DNA of 64,000 bases from Bacillus renqingensis. GTDB taxonomy: Bacteria; Bacillota; Bacilli; Bacillales; Cytobacillaceae. The translations under genes were made by a program, and so were the position numbers. Below are positions 1 through 9,691 of the stretch, piece by piece. The stretch spans positions 62,001 to 126,000 of the forward strand of contig NZ_JADDIU010000010.1 in assembly GCF_016464375.1 (NCBI RefSeq), read 5' to 3'. The notes under the pieces are model-generated. The model did no database searches and was not told the origin of the DNA. It saw nothing but the letters and a program-made list of their open reading frames with translations. How positions within the stretch are numbered: the first letter of the stretch is position 1; each line of letters opens with the position of its first letter.

Positions 1-1
1 G

Positions 2-499
2 CTATGCTTTTTGGCACTGGACGCTGAAATCGTCATTCATAGTATCGACGGAAGCAGGAAAACAAGCATCAATGACTTCTTTGTCACCTATTTAACAACA
101 GAGCTGATGCCGGAAGAAATACTAACGGAGATCCATGTTTCTTTATCCCAGTTTAACGGCTATGCATTTGAAGAATTTAGCAGAAGACATGGTGACTTTG
201 CTTTAGCCGCCGCCGCTTGCTTATTATCGGTAGGTGAGACTGGGAAAATAGAAAATGCAAGACTTGTATTAGGCGGAGTAGAGGCGGTTCCCCTACTGGC
301 AGAGGAAGCGATGAGATTTTTAAAAGGAAAGAGTCTTTCAGATGAAACTCTTGAAAGAGCAGTAGAGTTAGCAGTTATTGATGCCGATCCTGATACGGAC
401 TTACATGCCTCGAAGGAATATCGGCTGCATCTTGCAAAGGTTCTGACAAGAAAAGCATTACTAAAAGCATACAATCGGGGGTTACAGAAGGAGGGTTAA
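2..499 (+). CDS. Molybdenum hydroxylase FAD-binding subunit (CoxM/HmfB-like), C-terminal part
   Basis: The reading frame is open from the window edge, so only about 165 C-terminal residues are seen. They fit the linker and C-terminal domain of the CO-dehydrogenase/xanthine-dehydrogenase flavoprotein subunit: an RRHGDFALAAAA block followed by the typical LVLGGVEAVP segment and a closing helix that includes EYRLHLAKVLTRKAL. In this family the subunit carries FAD and passes electrons from the Mo/2Fe-2S centres to the acceptor. The next gene, 1 base away, is the matching 2Fe-2S subunit; the large Mo-binding subunit is expected upstream, outside the window. With the CoA ligase and UbiD/UbiX downstream, the complex could be a 2-furoyl-CoA dehydrogenase (HmfB role); a 4-hydroxybenzoyl-CoA reductase-type subunit is the main alternative. 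The distinguishing N-terminal half is missing. Confidence 0.85.
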   Translation, partial: LCFLALDAEIVIHSIDGSRKTSINDFFVTYLTTELMPEEILTEIHVSLSQFNGYAFEEFSRRHGDFALAAAACLLSVGETGKIENARLVLGGVEAVPLLAEEAMRFLKGKSLSDETLERAVELAVIDADPDTDLHASKEYRLHLAKVLTRKALLKAYNRGLQKEG

Positions 500-500
500 A

Positions 501-1007
501 ATGTCGATACAGTCACTAAAAGAGAAAGTGAAAATTTCATTATTGGTTAATGGTAGGGAGGTGGAAGGAGAAACAGAGCCTAGAAAATTACTAAGTGACT
601 TTATTAGAGAAGACATTGGCCTTACTGGAACACATGTAGGATGTGAACATGGTGTATGTGGTTCATGCACGGTACTATTCAACGGTAAAGCCGTTCGCAG
701 CTGTTTAATGTTTGCTGTTCAGGCGAATGGTTCAACCATTCAAACCGTTGAAGGGCTAGCAAAGGACGGAGAACAGCATCTATTACAAAAATTATTTACC
801 GAGTGCCATGGTCTTCAATGTGGTTTCTGTACTCCTGGAATATTAATGTCATCGGTAGAGCTGCTGAACAGTGGGAAGAAACCAACAAGACGGGAAATTG
901 AGGAAATGCTTTCCGGACATCTTTGTCGATGTACAGGTTACAAGGGAGTTATTGAAGCAATTGAAAGCGCGTGTAGAACAAATGAATGTAAAGGAGGTGA
1001 AAATTAG
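501..1007 (+). CDS. Molybdenum hydroxylase 2Fe-2S subunit (CoxS/HmfC-like)
   Basis: This is a 168-residue protein with the two-cluster layout of the small subunit of xanthine-dehydrogenase-family enzymes. The N-terminal plant-ferredoxin-type cluster uses Cys48, Cys53, Cys56 and Cys68 (CEHGVCGSC...C). The C-terminal helical 2Fe-2S domain uses Cys107, Cys110, Cys142 and Cys144 (QCGFC and LCRC). All eight ligands are present, so the subunit should be functional. It wires electrons from the Mo-cofactor subunit to the FAD subunit encoded just upstream. The ATG start follows the GGAGG at the end of the upstream gene. The stop codon overlaps the GTG start of the CoA ligase by one base, which indicates translational coupling. 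In the hmf interpretation it is HmfC of 2-furoyl-CoA dehydrogenase. Confidence 0.93.
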   Translation: MSIQSLKEKVKISLLVNGREVEGETEPRKLLSDFIREDIGLTGTHVGCEHGVCGSCTVLFNGKAVRSCLMFAVQANGSTIQTVEGLAKDGEQHLLQKLFTECHGLQCGFCTPGILMSSVELLNSGKKPTRREIEEMLSGHLCRCTGYKGVIEAIESACRTNECKGGEN

Positions 1008-2566
1008 TGGATCTTGGAACATTGTTTGAATTCGCAGTAAGTCGATTCCCAGATAAAACAGCCATCGTTCAGGATCATACACGGTTATCTTACCAGGAAT
1101 TTAACCAGCAAATTAATAAACTTGCCTATTCATTGCAAAAGAAAGGGATTGAAAAAGGGGATCGTGTTGTAATTATTTTAAAAAATCGCCTGGAGATGGT
1201 CACTCTTTATTGGGCTATACAAAAGCTTGGGGCCATTTTTACTCCCATAAATTATCGGCTATCAAAAGAAGAGGTTGCTTACTGTGTGAATGATGCGGAT
1301 GCGAAAGCGGTCATTTATGAACCAAGCAGTCAGAATTCAACACTTGAAGGGGAATATATCCATAAGCCGCTGTTAATCAGTGTTTTAGGCGCAACCGGCG
1401 GTGATGTAGTGTATGAGGAACTCCTGGACCACAAACAAGAAAATTTTCATCGGCCAACCATTCATTTCGATGATTCTTGCTTAATGTTATATACATCAGG
1501 AACAACTGGTAAACCAAAAGGTGTGCCAAGAAGCCATAAGAATGAATATAGTGCAGCCATCGCCCATATTATTCAAAATCGATATGTACAGCATGAAGGC
1601 ACATTAGGGGTGATGCCGCTCTATCATACGATGGGGATGCGTTCTCTCCTATCTATGGCTTTCTTAAATGGAAAATTGGTTATGATTCCTGATAACGATA
1701 CACTAAAAATGTTGACAGCTTTGGAGGAGGAAGAGATCAGCTGCGTATATCTTGTGCCAACTATTATTCATGATTTGTTAAATCATGAAGAGTTTCCTAG
1801 ATTTAATTTACAGAATCTTCGGAAGATAGGCTATGCTGGAGCATCAATGACGACCGAATTAACAAAGGATTGTTATCGAAAGTTAAAGCCAGACGTGTTT
1901 GTGAACCACTATGGAAGCACAGAGGTTTATACTTTCTCTGTTTGTGATTATTTAGATAAAAAGCCTGGATGCGCTGGTAAACCTGGATTTCATCAGCAGT
2001 TAAGGTTGGTTACCCCTGACCCGGATGGGTATTCTACACCTGATGATCTTGTTCCACAAGGTACTCCTGGTGAAATTATTATCAATATTGATTCTATAGA
2101 AGCCTTTAAAGGATACTGGAAACGGCCCGATGCAAATATAAAGGCTATAAAAAATGGATGGTATTTTACTGGCGATATGGGCGTTCTAGATAAAGATGGA
2201 GATTTGTTTGTTGTGGGGCGTGTGGATGACATGATTATTTCTGGAGGAGAAAATATTCACCCGCTTGAAGTGGAAGATGTTCTTGCCTCTCATCCGGGAG
2301 TTTTAGAAGTAGCCGTGGTTGGGGTAGCGGATGATCGCTTTGGAGAAAAGGTTGTTGCATTTGTTGTCCGCAAGGATCCTCAACTATCAGCCGAAGAGTT
2401 AGATGACTACTGTAAGGCATCAGGAAGTCTAGCCAACTTTAAACGTCCAAGATCCTATCATTTTATATCGGAAATCCCGAAAAGCCCAGTTGGCAAAATC
2501 TTGCGAAGGAAATTAAAAGAAAATTATAAAACATTTACAACTAAAGAGGAGAGTGTAAATTCATGA
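1007..2566 (+). CDS. AMP-forming acyl/aryl-CoA ligase (HmfD-like candidate)
   Basis: This 519-residue protein is a class I adenylate-forming enzyme. It has the P-loop YTSGTTGKPKG near residue 162, the aromatic NHYGSTE motif, the hinge region around GRVDDMIISGGENIHP near residue 403, and the C-terminal catalytic lysine motif PKSPVGKILRRKL. It should activate a carboxylic acid to its CoA thioester using ATP. The GTG start overlaps the preceding stop and is preceded by AAGGAGGTG. The stop overlaps the next start as ATGA. Its position between a Mo-hydroxylase and an enoyl-CoA hydratase suggests it makes the CoA ester that those enzymes act on; 2-furoate is the favoured substrate because of UbiD/UbiX and the aldehyde and alcohol dehydrogenases downstream. 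Benzoate- or fatty-acid-type substrates cannot be excluded from sequence alone. Confidence 0.9.
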   Translation: MDLGTLFEFAVSRFPDKTAIVQDHTRLSYQEFNQQINKLAYSLQKKGIEKGDRVVIILKNRLEMVTLYWAIQKLGAIFTPINYRLSKEEVAYCVNDADAKAVIYEPSSQNSTLEGEYIHKPLLISVLGATGGDVVYEELLDHKQENFHRPTIHFDDSCLMLYTSGTTGKPKGVPRSHKNEYSAAIAHIIQNRYVQHEGTLGVMPLYHTMGMRSLLSMAFLNGKLVMIPDNDTLKMLTALEEEEISCVYLVPTIIHDLLNHEEFPRFNLQNLRKIGYAGASMTTELTKDCYRKLKPDVFVNHYGSTEVYTFSVCDYLDKKPGCAGKPGFHQQLRLVTPDPDGYSTPDDLVPQGTPGEIIINIDSIEAFKGYWKRPDANIKAIKNGWYFTGDMGVLDKDGDLFVVGRVDDMIISGGENIHPLEVEDVLASHPGVLEVAVVGVADDRFGEKVVAFVVRKDPQLSAEELDDYCKASGSLANFKRPRSYHFISEIPKSPVGKILRRKLKENYKTFTTKEESVNS

Positions 2567-3366
2567 CAACTGTTCATAACAACAACACTTATCAATGGGA
2601 TCATATTTTAGTAGAAAAAAATAAAAAGACCCAAACGGCAACCATTATATTAGATCGTCCTGAAAAAATGAATACCTTAAGTTTTATTGCTCGCTCCCAC
2701 CTGAACCAAATTTTTAATGAATTAAATCAAGATGACGAGGTAAAGGTGATTGTGATTAAAGGTGCTGGAGATAAGGCGTTTAGTTCTGGCGGAAATATTG
2801 CTCAGTTTATGGAGCAGCATCCTTCCGTACTTTCCGAATTACATGTAAATGTGGCAGCACCTGAGCGTTCCCCTAAGCCAGTTATTGCTCAATTACAAGG
2901 CTATACATTTGGTGTTGGGCTTGAAATTGCCATGGCCTGTGACTTCCGTGTAGCAGCGGATAATACATTATTAGCCTTACCGGAAATCAATCTTGGTATG
3001 ATTCCAGGAAGCGGTGGCTCACAGCGAATTGCAAAAATTGCTGGTGTTGGTCGTGCGAAAGATATGATTATGAGAGGACGACGTATTCCTGCCCATGAAG
3101 CCCAGCAATGGGGATTGTTAACAACTGTAACCAGCCCGGAAACTCTTGATCAGGAGGTAGATAAACTTATTGCAGATCTTACAAGACTATCTCCAATGAC
3201 ACTAAAGGTATTAAAGCGGGTTATTAATGCTTCCCAGGATACTCCGTTAAGCATGGGACTGGAAATCGAAGGGTTTGCCTATGGAATGCTTCGGTCAACA
3301 AATGATTTTGGTGAAGGTGTCGATGCCTTTGTAAATAAAAGAAAACCAATATTTAAAGGAGAATAA
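2563..3366 (+). CDS. Enoyl-CoA hydratase/isomerase family protein (HmfE-like candidate)
   Basis: This 267-residue crotonase-fold protein has DRPEKMNTLS at the N-terminus, an oxyanion-hole segment KAFSSGGNIAQF, and the PGSGGSQRI block in which crotonases usually carry a catalytic Glu. It overlaps the ligase gene by four bases (ATGA), so the two are probably made together. In the hmf route a crotonase-family protein helps hydrate or open 5-hydroxy-2-furoyl-CoA towards 2-oxoglutaryl-CoA, and the gene sits in the corresponding place here. A beta-oxidation-type hydratase for an aromatic ring-opening product is an alternative. Confidence 0.9.
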   Translation: MTTVHNNNTYQWDHILVEKNKKTQTATIILDRPEKMNTLSFIARSHLNQIFNELNQDDEVKVIVIKGAGDKAFSSGGNIAQFMEQHPSVLSELHVNVAAPERSPKPVIAQLQGYTFGVGLEIAMACDFRVAADNTLLALPEINLGMIPGSGGSQRIAKIAGVGRAKDMIMRGRRIPAHEAQQWGLLTTVTSPETLDQEVDKLIADLTRLSPMTLKVLKRVINASQDTPLSMGLEIEGFAYGMLRSTNDFGEGVDAFVNKRKPIFKGE

Positions 3367-3397
3367 ATAGCTTATGGATGGAGCAAAGGTTGGGGGG

Positions 3398-3970
3398 ATG
3401 AACAAGGTGAAAAAAATAATCGTTGCCATAACTGGAGCCAGTGGAGCAATTTATGGTATCAGATGTCTTGAAGCATTAAGAAGGGCAGAAATCGAAAGTC
3501 ATGCAGTGATCAGTACTTCAGCTGAAAAAACCATTGAACATGAAACGGATTATACAGTTAAGGATGTCAAAGAATTATGTGATGTACTATACGATGTAAA
3601 CGACGTAGGAGCAAACATCTCCAGTGGTTCCTTTCAAGTTGATGGGATGATTGTTTCACCTTGCTCAATTAAAACGCTTTCATCTATTGCTAATAGTTTC
3701 AATGATAATTTGATTTCTAGAGCAGCCGACGTCACATTAAAAGAGCGAAGAAAATTAGTTTTAATGGTGCGTGAAACTCCCATCCATCTAGGACATTTAC
3801 GTCTAATGGAGGCAGTTATGGAGATTGGCGGGATTATTCTCCCTCCAATTCCCGCATTTTACCATAAACCTGTTACAGTGGATGAAATTGTTAATCACAG
3901 CGTCGGTAAAGCACTCGATCTCTTTGGTATTGATGCGAAATTATTTGAACGTTGGAATGGTTTGGTTTAA
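3398..3970 (+). CDS. ubiX: UbiX-family flavin prenyltransferase (HmfG-like)
   Basis: This protein of about 190 residues has the UbiX hallmarks: an N-terminal nucleotide-binding loop TGASGAIYG, the STSAEKTIEHE segment, and the region SPCSIKTLSSIAN followed by RAADVTLKERRKLVL and RETP. UbiX makes prenylated FMN, the cofactor of UbiD decarboxylases, and a UbiD gene lies about 5.7 kb downstream. Family members usually begin just before the VAITGASG strand, so ATG 3398 or GTG 3407 (after a run of G) is preferred over the in-frame ATG at 3374, which would add eight residues. The gene starts about 30 bases after the hydratase gene. No small BsdD-type subunit is visible between UbiX and UbiD. Confidence 0.92.
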   Translation: MNKVKKIIVAITGASGAIYGIRCLEALRRAEIESHAVISTSAEKTIEHETDYTVKDVKELCDVLYDVNDVGANISSGSFQVDGMIVSPCSIKTLSSIANSFNDNLISRAADVTLKERRKLVLMVRETPIHLGHLRLMEAVMEIGGIILPPIPAFYHKPVTVDEIVNHSVGKALDLFGIDAKLFERWNGLV

Positions 3971-4010
3971 AAAACTTCATCAAAATTAAACCTCAATGGG
4001 AGGGAATATC

Positions 4011-5339
4011 ATGTCGACAGTTGTCACTCCTCAAATACATGAAAAAGTCGAGCCATCTAGACGTCAAGTCATTTCTGCTACTATGGCGTCACTTTTGGGC
4101 TGGTCTTTTGACCTTTATGATTTGTTTTTATTACTCTACGTTGCACCAACAATTGGCCAATTGTTCTTTCCAGTTACCAGTCCGACACTTTCACTAGCTG
4201 CTGTTTATGCTTCTTTTGCTGTAACACTACTTATGAGGCCTCTTGGGTCGGGAATATTTGGTTCTTATGCAGACAAACACGGAAGGAAAAAGGCGATGAC
4301 GGTTGCTATTATCGGGGTTGGTGTTAGTTCAGCGGCTTTTGGCCTCCTTCCTACAGTAACCCAGATAGGCGTATTTGCGGCCATCCTTTTTCTGATCTTA
4401 AGACTGGTTCAAGGAGTATTTGTCGGTGGGGTAGTTGCATCTACACATACTATTGGAACCGAATCGGTTTCTTCCAAATGGCGGGGGCTAATGTCGGGAC
4501 TGATTGGTGGAGGCGGTGCTGGACTTGGTGCGCTGTTTGCTTCTCTTGCTTTTACAATTGTATCAGCCATTTTTCCGGGGGAAGCATTTCATGAGTGGGG
4601 ATGGCGAGTAATGTTCTTTACAGCAATTATAGGCTCTATTGCCGGACTATTTGTATTTAGATCGTTGGAAGAATCCCCTTTATGGGCTGAAATGCAGAAA
4701 AAGCAAAATGATGATGCAGATACTATTGAAAAATCACCAATTAAGACTCTTTTCACAAAATATTATCGAATATTAATAGTAAATATAATGATTGTTATTG
4801 GAGGAGGTTCTGGTTATTATTTGACAGCCGGATTTATTCCTACTTTTTTAGAAGTAGTCAATAAAGTTTCCTCTTCAATTCTATCAGGGGTTCTGATTAC
4901 TTCCGGCATTGTAACTATTATTGCAGCCCTTCTTGTCGGGCATCTCAGTGAAGTTATTGGAAGAAAGAAAACGTTTCTCATAATTGGAATTCTCAATATC
5001 ATTGGGCTTCAATACTTTTTCCAAGCTTTAGCAAACGCTGATTCCGTACCGACTATTTATTTTAATGCGATGTGTCTTGTATTTTTAGGTAATTCTGCCT
5101 ATGCACCAGTGTTGATCTTTTTGAATGAAAGGTTCCCAACGAAAATTCGCTCAACAGGTACAGGTTTATCGTGGAATATGGGATTTGCGATTGGCGGCAT
5201 GATGCCAACTTTCATAACACTTGCGAGTAGTACAGTTCAAACAATTCCAAATACATTAATGTATTTTTCAATAGGTATATTTCTTATCTATATCATTGGA
5301 AGTTTAATTGTTCCGGAAACTAAAGGAAATCTAAAATAA
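4011..5339 (+). CDS. MFS transporter, metabolite/H+ symporter type
   Basis: This 442-residue membrane protein has about 12 hydrophobic segments and the MFS loop 2-3 motif GSYADKHGRKKAM. An early D-x-x-D pair lies in the first helix (SFDLYDLFLLLY), as in the sialate/aromatic-acid/metabolite symporters. The start at ATG 4011 is preferred because GGGAGG lies at 3998-4003; the upstream in-frame ATG at 3996 overlaps that ribosome binding site. The gene sits between UbiX and an aldehyde dehydrogenase, so it probably brings in the acid or aldehyde used by the cluster (compare the HmfT carrier role). The substrate is inference. Confidence 0.88.
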   Translation: MSTVVTPQIHEKVEPSRRQVISATMASLLGWSFDLYDLFLLLYVAPTIGQLFFPVTSPTLSLAAVYASFAVTLLMRPLGSGIFGSYADKHGRKKAMTVAIIGVGVSSAAFGLLPTVTQIGVFAAILFLILRLVQGVFVGGVVASTHTIGTESVSSKWRGLMSGLIGGGGAGLGALFASLAFTIVSAIFPGEAFHEWGWRVMFFTAIIGSIAGLFVFRSLEESPLWAEMQKKQNDDADTIEKSPIKTLFTKYYRILIVNIMIVIGGGSGYYLTAGFIPTFLEVVNKVSSSILSGVLITSGIVTIIAALLVGHLSEVIGRKKTFLIIGILNIIGLQYFFQALANADSVPTIYFNAMCLVFLGNSAYAPVLIFLNERFPTKIRSTGTGLSWNMGFAIGGMMPTFITLASSTVQTIPNTLMYFSIGIFLIYIIGSLIVPETKGNLK

Positions 5340-5427
5340 AATTTTAAGCACTTAATCGACGTTTAATAGTGTGAATCATTAAAAAAATGTAATCTTAGTT
5401 GAATAAATTGGGGAATGGGGGAAAAAG

Positions 5428-6888
5428 GTGACTACCAGTACTGAAGTAGCAAAAAATTATATCTGTGGGGAATGGAAAGAGGCAACAACCGGCGAAACAA
5501 TCAAATCGAAAAATCCGGCTACAGGTCAATTGATTGGTGAGTCTCAAAAATCGTCAGCAGAGGATGTAGATTATGCGATAAAAGGTGCAAAAACAGCATT
5601 TGAATCAACGGATTGGAGATTAAATTCTACTCGTCGAGCAGATGCCCTTATGAAGTGGGCCATGGAAATCTCTAAAAATAAAGATGAGATTGCAAGATTA
5701 TTAACAATGGAAAATGGAAAAATACTGAAAGAATCGATAATGGAATTGAATGCATGTATTGATACTCTTAAATATTTTTCCGGCTTAGCTCGCAATGTCT
5801 TTGGAAGGTCTATTAGCTTGTCAGCTACTTCTTACGGCATTATAGATAAGGAACCAATTGGTGTAGTTGGGATCATTTCACCTTGGAATTGGCCAGCATT
5901 GTTAATGATTCGAGAGGCAGCTCCTGCTTTGGCTGCAGGCAATGCCATTATTTTAAAACCAGCAAGCCTTACACCCCTTGTAAGTATTGCTTTAGTAAAA
6001 TGTCTTGCTAAGATAGAGGAATTTCCTAGTGGAATGGTAAATATAGTCACAGGGCCTGGGAAGTTAATAGGTGATGAAATCGTTACTCATCCAGATGTAG
6101 ATGTAATCAGTTTCACTGGTGATACAACCACAGGAAAAACGCTAATGAAAAAGGCCGCTGATAAGATGAAAAAGTTAGCTCTTGAGTTGGGTGGAAAATC
6201 ACCTAATATTTTGTTTCCAGATGCAGATCTTTCGAAGGCGATTCCAACTATTACAAATTCAATATTTATAACCGCTGGGCAAATGTGTTTTGCAGGTACA
6301 AGGGTTATTGTTCACGAATCCATTCACAAACAAGTTGTAGAGAGACTTAAAGTGGAAGCGGAAAAGATAATTGTCGGTAATGGACTGGATGATACTACAA
6401 CCATGGGTCCCGTCGTTTCACAATCTCAATTAAATACAGTTTTACAATATTGTGAGATCGGGAAGCGTGAGGCAAACCTTGTCATTGGAGGAAACCGATT
6501 AACGGGTGGTGAATATGACAGCGGATACTTTATCCAACCTACTATCTTTGACCAGGTTCCGTCAGATTCAAAAATAATTCAAGAAGAAATATTTGGTCCA
6601 GTTCTAGCGATTCAGGTGTTTAAAGATGAAAAAGAAGCCATATCGCTGGCTAATGGAACAAGATTTGGTTTGGCGGCAGGAGTATGGACAAAAGAGATTG
6701 ATCGTGCTATTCGAGTGGCAAAACAAGTAAAAGCCGGTACGGTGTGGATTAACACGTACAATAAAAATTATCCACAAACTGAGTTTGGAGGCTATAAAGA
6801 AAGTGGTTTGGGTCGGACAAGAGGATTAGAAGGATTGATGGAATATACGGAAACAAAACACATTAACATCGAAATAGAAAATCGATAG
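5428..6888 (+). CDS. Aldehyde dehydrogenase (NAD(P)+-dependent)
   Basis: This 486-residue aldehyde dehydrogenase has its full catalytic set: the general base Glu253 in LELGGKSP and the nucleophile Cys287 in TAGQMCFAG, plus SPWNWP and FTGDTTTG of the cofactor site and the EIFGPV block. It oxidises an aldehyde to the acid. The GTG start follows GGGGAATGGGGG. It is separated from the MFS gene by 88 bases and from the next alcohol dehydrogenase by 13 bases, so the last two are probably co-transcribed. In the proposed pathway it would convert furfural or an HMF-derived aldehyde to the furoic acid. The exact aldehyde cannot be told from sequence. Confidence 0.93.
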   Translation: MTTSTEVAKNYICGEWKEATTGETIKSKNPATGQLIGESQKSSAEDVDYAIKGAKTAFESTDWRLNSTRRADALMKWAMEISKNKDEIARLLTMENGKILKESIMELNACIDTLKYFSGLARNVFGRSISLSATSYGIIDKEPIGVVGIISPWNWPALLMIREAAPALAAGNAIILKPASLTPLVSIALVKCLAKIEEFPSGMVNIVTGPGKLIGDEIVTHPDVDVISFTGDTTTGKTLMKKAADKMKKLALELGGKSPNILFPDADLSKAIPTITNSIFITAGQMCFAGTRVIVHESIHKQVVERLKVEAEKIIVGNGLDDTTTMGPVVSQSQLNTVLQYCEIGKREANLVIGGNRLTGGEYDSGYFIQPTIFDQVPSDSKIIQEEIFGPVLAIQVFKDEKEAISLANGTRFGLAAGVWTKEIDRAIRVAKQVKAGTVWINTYNKNYPQTEFGGYKESGLGRTRGLEGLMEYTETKHINIEIENR

Positions 6889-6901
6889 GAGATGAGTACG
6901 C

Positions 6902-8053
6902 TTGTATCCCTCATTTAATTTTTATCTTCCAACAAAAATTTATTTTGGCTATGAAAAAGTGAAACTTTTAGGAGAACTTTTATACAAAGGAAAACGAATA
7001 TTTATCGTCACTGATAAGGGTGTAAAAAATTCCGGAGTTTTAGAAAACGTTACCATGGTATTGGACGAAAACAACATTTCGTATGTTATTTTTGATGAAG
7101 TGGAGCCTGATCCAAGTGTTGAAACAGTAGATCATGCAGCAAAGATTTTTTTGCAGGAATCTTGTGACTTTCTGGTGGCAGTTGGAGGGGGTAGTCCGAT
7201 TGATACTGCTAAGGGGATTCGAGTTGTAGCAGCTAATGGAGGAAGTATTAGGGATTATTCCGGCGTGAATCTTATCCCAACTGAATCGAACATTCCATTA
7301 CTTGCACTTCCAACAACCTCAGGCACTGGGAGCGAGGTCACTATGTTTGCAGTATTTTCAGACTGGACAGAAAATCGTAAAGTGACCGTGACAAGTCCTT
7401 ACCTTGCTCCCAATATTAGTATTGTTGATCCAAAATTAACTATTACTGCACCTCCAAAAATTACTGCCGCCTCCGGATTTGATGCTTTTGCTCACGCAGC
7501 GGAGGCCTTTGTATCGAGATTGTCACAGCCTGTAAGTGATGTACTGGCATTGTCGGCCATAGAAACAGTAAACAAATATCTTCGCCGAGCTGTATATAAC
7601 GGAGAAGATATTGAGGCAAGGATAAAAATGTCCGAGGCGAGCCTTCTTGCTGGGATGGCATTTAACCAATCATATTTAGGTTTAACACATGCAATTGGAA
7701 GCTCCTTAAGTGGTTATGCACATGTTAGTCATGGGGTAGCAATCGGTCTTCTTTTACCTAGCGTTATTCAATTTAACTCTGTATCGTCGCTAGATAAATA
7801 TATGAACATGGCAAAGGTAATTAGAGCAAAAGAATATCAAACTCATGGTATTAGAGTCGTTGATCAGTTGATTGAAGATGTTACGAGATTACGTGATGAT
7901 ATTGGGCTTTATAGGCGTCTTCGTGATGTAGGTGTGAGGGAAGACCAGTTACAAGGTATTGCTGACGATACATCAAAAAGCGGCATGTGGAAGTTTAATC
8001 CACGCCTAGCATCGAGCAAAGAGGTTTTAGATATCCTTAAACAAATCTATTAG
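6902..8053 (+). CDS. Iron-containing alcohol dehydrogenase
   Basis: This 383-residue group III (Fe-ADH) enzyme shows the NAD-binding GGGSPIDTAKG motif, TTSGTGSEVT, and the metal-binding blocks GFDAFAHAAEAF and the histidine-rich GLTHAIG and HVSHGVA segments, so the metal ligands appear intact. It interconverts an alcohol and an aldehyde with NAD(P)H. The TTG start follows TAGGAGATG with normal spacing. The gene lies 13 bases after the aldehyde dehydrogenase, which suggests successive oxidation of an alcohol to an acid, or detoxifying reduction of the aldehyde. Furfuryl or hydroxymethylfurfuryl alcohol would fit the cluster; this is inference. Confidence 0.92.
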   Translation: MYPSFNFYLPTKIYFGYEKVKLLGELLYKGKRIFIVTDKGVKNSGVLENVTMVLDENNISYVIFDEVEPDPSVETVDHAAKIFLQESCDFLVAVGGGSPIDTAKGIRVVAANGGSIRDYSGVNLIPTESNIPLLALPTTSGTGSEVTMFAVFSDWTENRKVTVTSPYLAPNISIVDPKLTITAPPKITAASGFDAFAHAAEAFVSRLSQPVSDVLALSAIETVNKYLRRAVYNGEDIEARIKMSEASLLAGMAFNQSYLGLTHAIGSSLSGYAHVSHGVAIGLLLPSVIQFNSVSSLDKYMNMAKVIRAKEYQTHGIRVVDQLIEDVTRLRDDIGLYRRLRDVGVREDQLQGIADDTSKSGMWKFNPRLASSKEVLDILKQIY

Positions 8054-8198
8054 CACAATGGAACTCAAATATCATAGAGTTCAAAGGGAGGAAAACAATA
8101 CACACACCTTGTCGGTCATCGTTGATTATTAAGCATTAGAAAGACCCAGATAGAAGTAAGGGTAGAATTTATTTTCTGATTCAGAAAGAGGGGTTCCT

Positions 8199-9602
8199 GT
8201 GTCGAATAGTAATATAATCATTTTGGGAATTGCGCTCGTTTATATTTTATTTACTGCTTTATTCGGTTTATATACAAAAAGATTCTCGAAAAGCTCCGAT
8301 AAGTATATGACAGGAGGAAAGGCATTAGGGCCATTTGTTATTGGAGTTTTAATGATGTCAGAGTTTATTGGAACAGGTTCAACGATTGGAACAGCCCAAA
8401 CCGCTTACAAATCAGGTATTTCGGCTGCATGGAATTTAATTTCTCTTGCATTGGCATTTGTATTATTTGCTTATACGATGGCAAAAAAGTTTCATGAAAG
8501 GGGGGAGTATACAATCTCCGGAGCAATTGCCAAAACATATGGGAATCGCGCGCGCGTTATTACCTCGCTCATAATGATTTATGCGTTGTCGGTCGTTAAT
8601 GTATCTATGTACGCCGGCGGCGCGGCTACATTATCGGCAATTTTACATGTTCCCCATGCTATGGCGGCGATTGTAGTTGGAGTGATTACGGTAGCATATG
8701 TCTCTTTAGGTGGTATGTTCGCAGTGGCATACACCAATTTAATTCATGCCTTTATCAAATATTTGGGTTTAATATTGGCACTTGCATTTGGTTTGGCAGC
8801 TATAAAGGGGATTTCCGGGTTAACTTTAAATCTAGAGTCCGAAATGTTCGATTGGACTGGGGTTGGGATATCTACCATTATTGCTTGGATGATCGCTAAT
8901 ATCGGTTCTATTTTTTCGACTCAGTATATTATCCAGGCGGTAACTTCAACAAAAGATGATGTAAAGGCTAAGAAAGCCAGCATTTTTGCCGGGTTTCTTG
9001 TCATTCCTGTCGGCATCATTGCAGCTCTTATTGGAATGACTGCCTCAATTGTATTCCCAACCATCGCACCAGCAGAAGCCTTCCCAATGATGACGACATT
9101 GATGAATCCCTTTCTTGCGGGGCTGGTTATAGCTGGATTAATAGCCGCTATCTTCGGTACAGTTTCGGCATCAACTATTGGATCAGCTGCCCTTCTCTTA
9201 AAAGATTTCTATAATCCAATTTTTAATAAGCAGTCTTCTGACGCGAAGGCACTATTGTTTGCCCGAATTGCAACAATTGGTATGGGATTAATTCCAATTC
9301 CATTCGCTATTTTTGCACCAGAAATATTAAATACTATCTTTTTTGCTAGAGCTTTAAGAACCACATTAGCCGTTATTGTCGTTTTGATGTTCTATTTCCC
9401 TCGATTTAGCAGTGGACGTGGTGTCGTATTAGGAATGATTTTTGCAGTAATTACAACAACTGCTTGGTACCTTTATGACAATCCTTTAGGGGTAGATAAT
9501 ATCTATATCGCTGCTGCTACTCCAATAATTGTCATGTTGATCGACCATTTTAGCAATAAGATTCATAACATTTCTCACAATGAAACAAGTGTTCCGAGAT
9601 AA
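8199..9602 (+). CDS. Sodium:solute symporter (SSS family)
   Basis: This 467-residue membrane protein has the SSS-family layout: about 12-13 hydrophobic segments, the early KSSDKYMTGGKALGP loop, and the MMSEFIGTGSTIGTAQTAY region of the first core helix. SSS carriers take up organic acids, sugars or amino acids with Na+. The GTG start follows AAAGAGGGG. It lies 145 bases after the alcohol dehydrogenase and 89 bases before UbiD, so it is likely part of the same catabolic cluster and imports one of its acids. The substrate cannot be read from sequence. Confidence 0.88.
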   Translation: MSNSNIIILGIALVYILFTALFGLYTKRFSKSSDKYMTGGKALGPFVIGVLMMSEFIGTGSTIGTAQTAYKSGISAAWNLISLALAFVLFAYTMAKKFHERGEYTISGAIAKTYGNRARVITSLIMIYALSVVNVSMYAGGAATLSAILHVPHAMAAIVVGVITVAYVSLGGMFAVAYTNLIHAFIKYLGLILALAFGLAAIKGISGLTLNLESEMFDWTGVGISTIIAWMIANIGSIFSTQYIIQAVTSTKDDVKAKKASIFAGFLVIPVGIIAALIGMTASIVFPTIAPAEAFPMMTTLMNPFLAGLVIAGLIAAIFGTVSASTIGSAALLLKDFYNPIFNKQSSDAKALLFARIATIGMGLIPIPFAIFAPEILNTIFFARALRTTLAVIVVLMFYFPRFSSGRGVVLGMIFAVITTTAWYLYDNPLGVDNIYIAAATPIIVMLIDHFSNKIHNISHNETSVPR

Positions 9603-9691
9603 TCAGAAAGTACTAAATTGAATTTAGGTATAAATTAATATGAATAAAAGAAGTCGAATCCTTTCTTTTTAAAAATAGGAGGAAATTAATA

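Noticed and set aside
3971..9691. BsdD-type small decarboxylase subunit expected between UbiX and UbiD
   Set aside because: No short frame with Cys-rich BsdD features was found in the gaps; absence supports an HmfF/HmfG reading instead.
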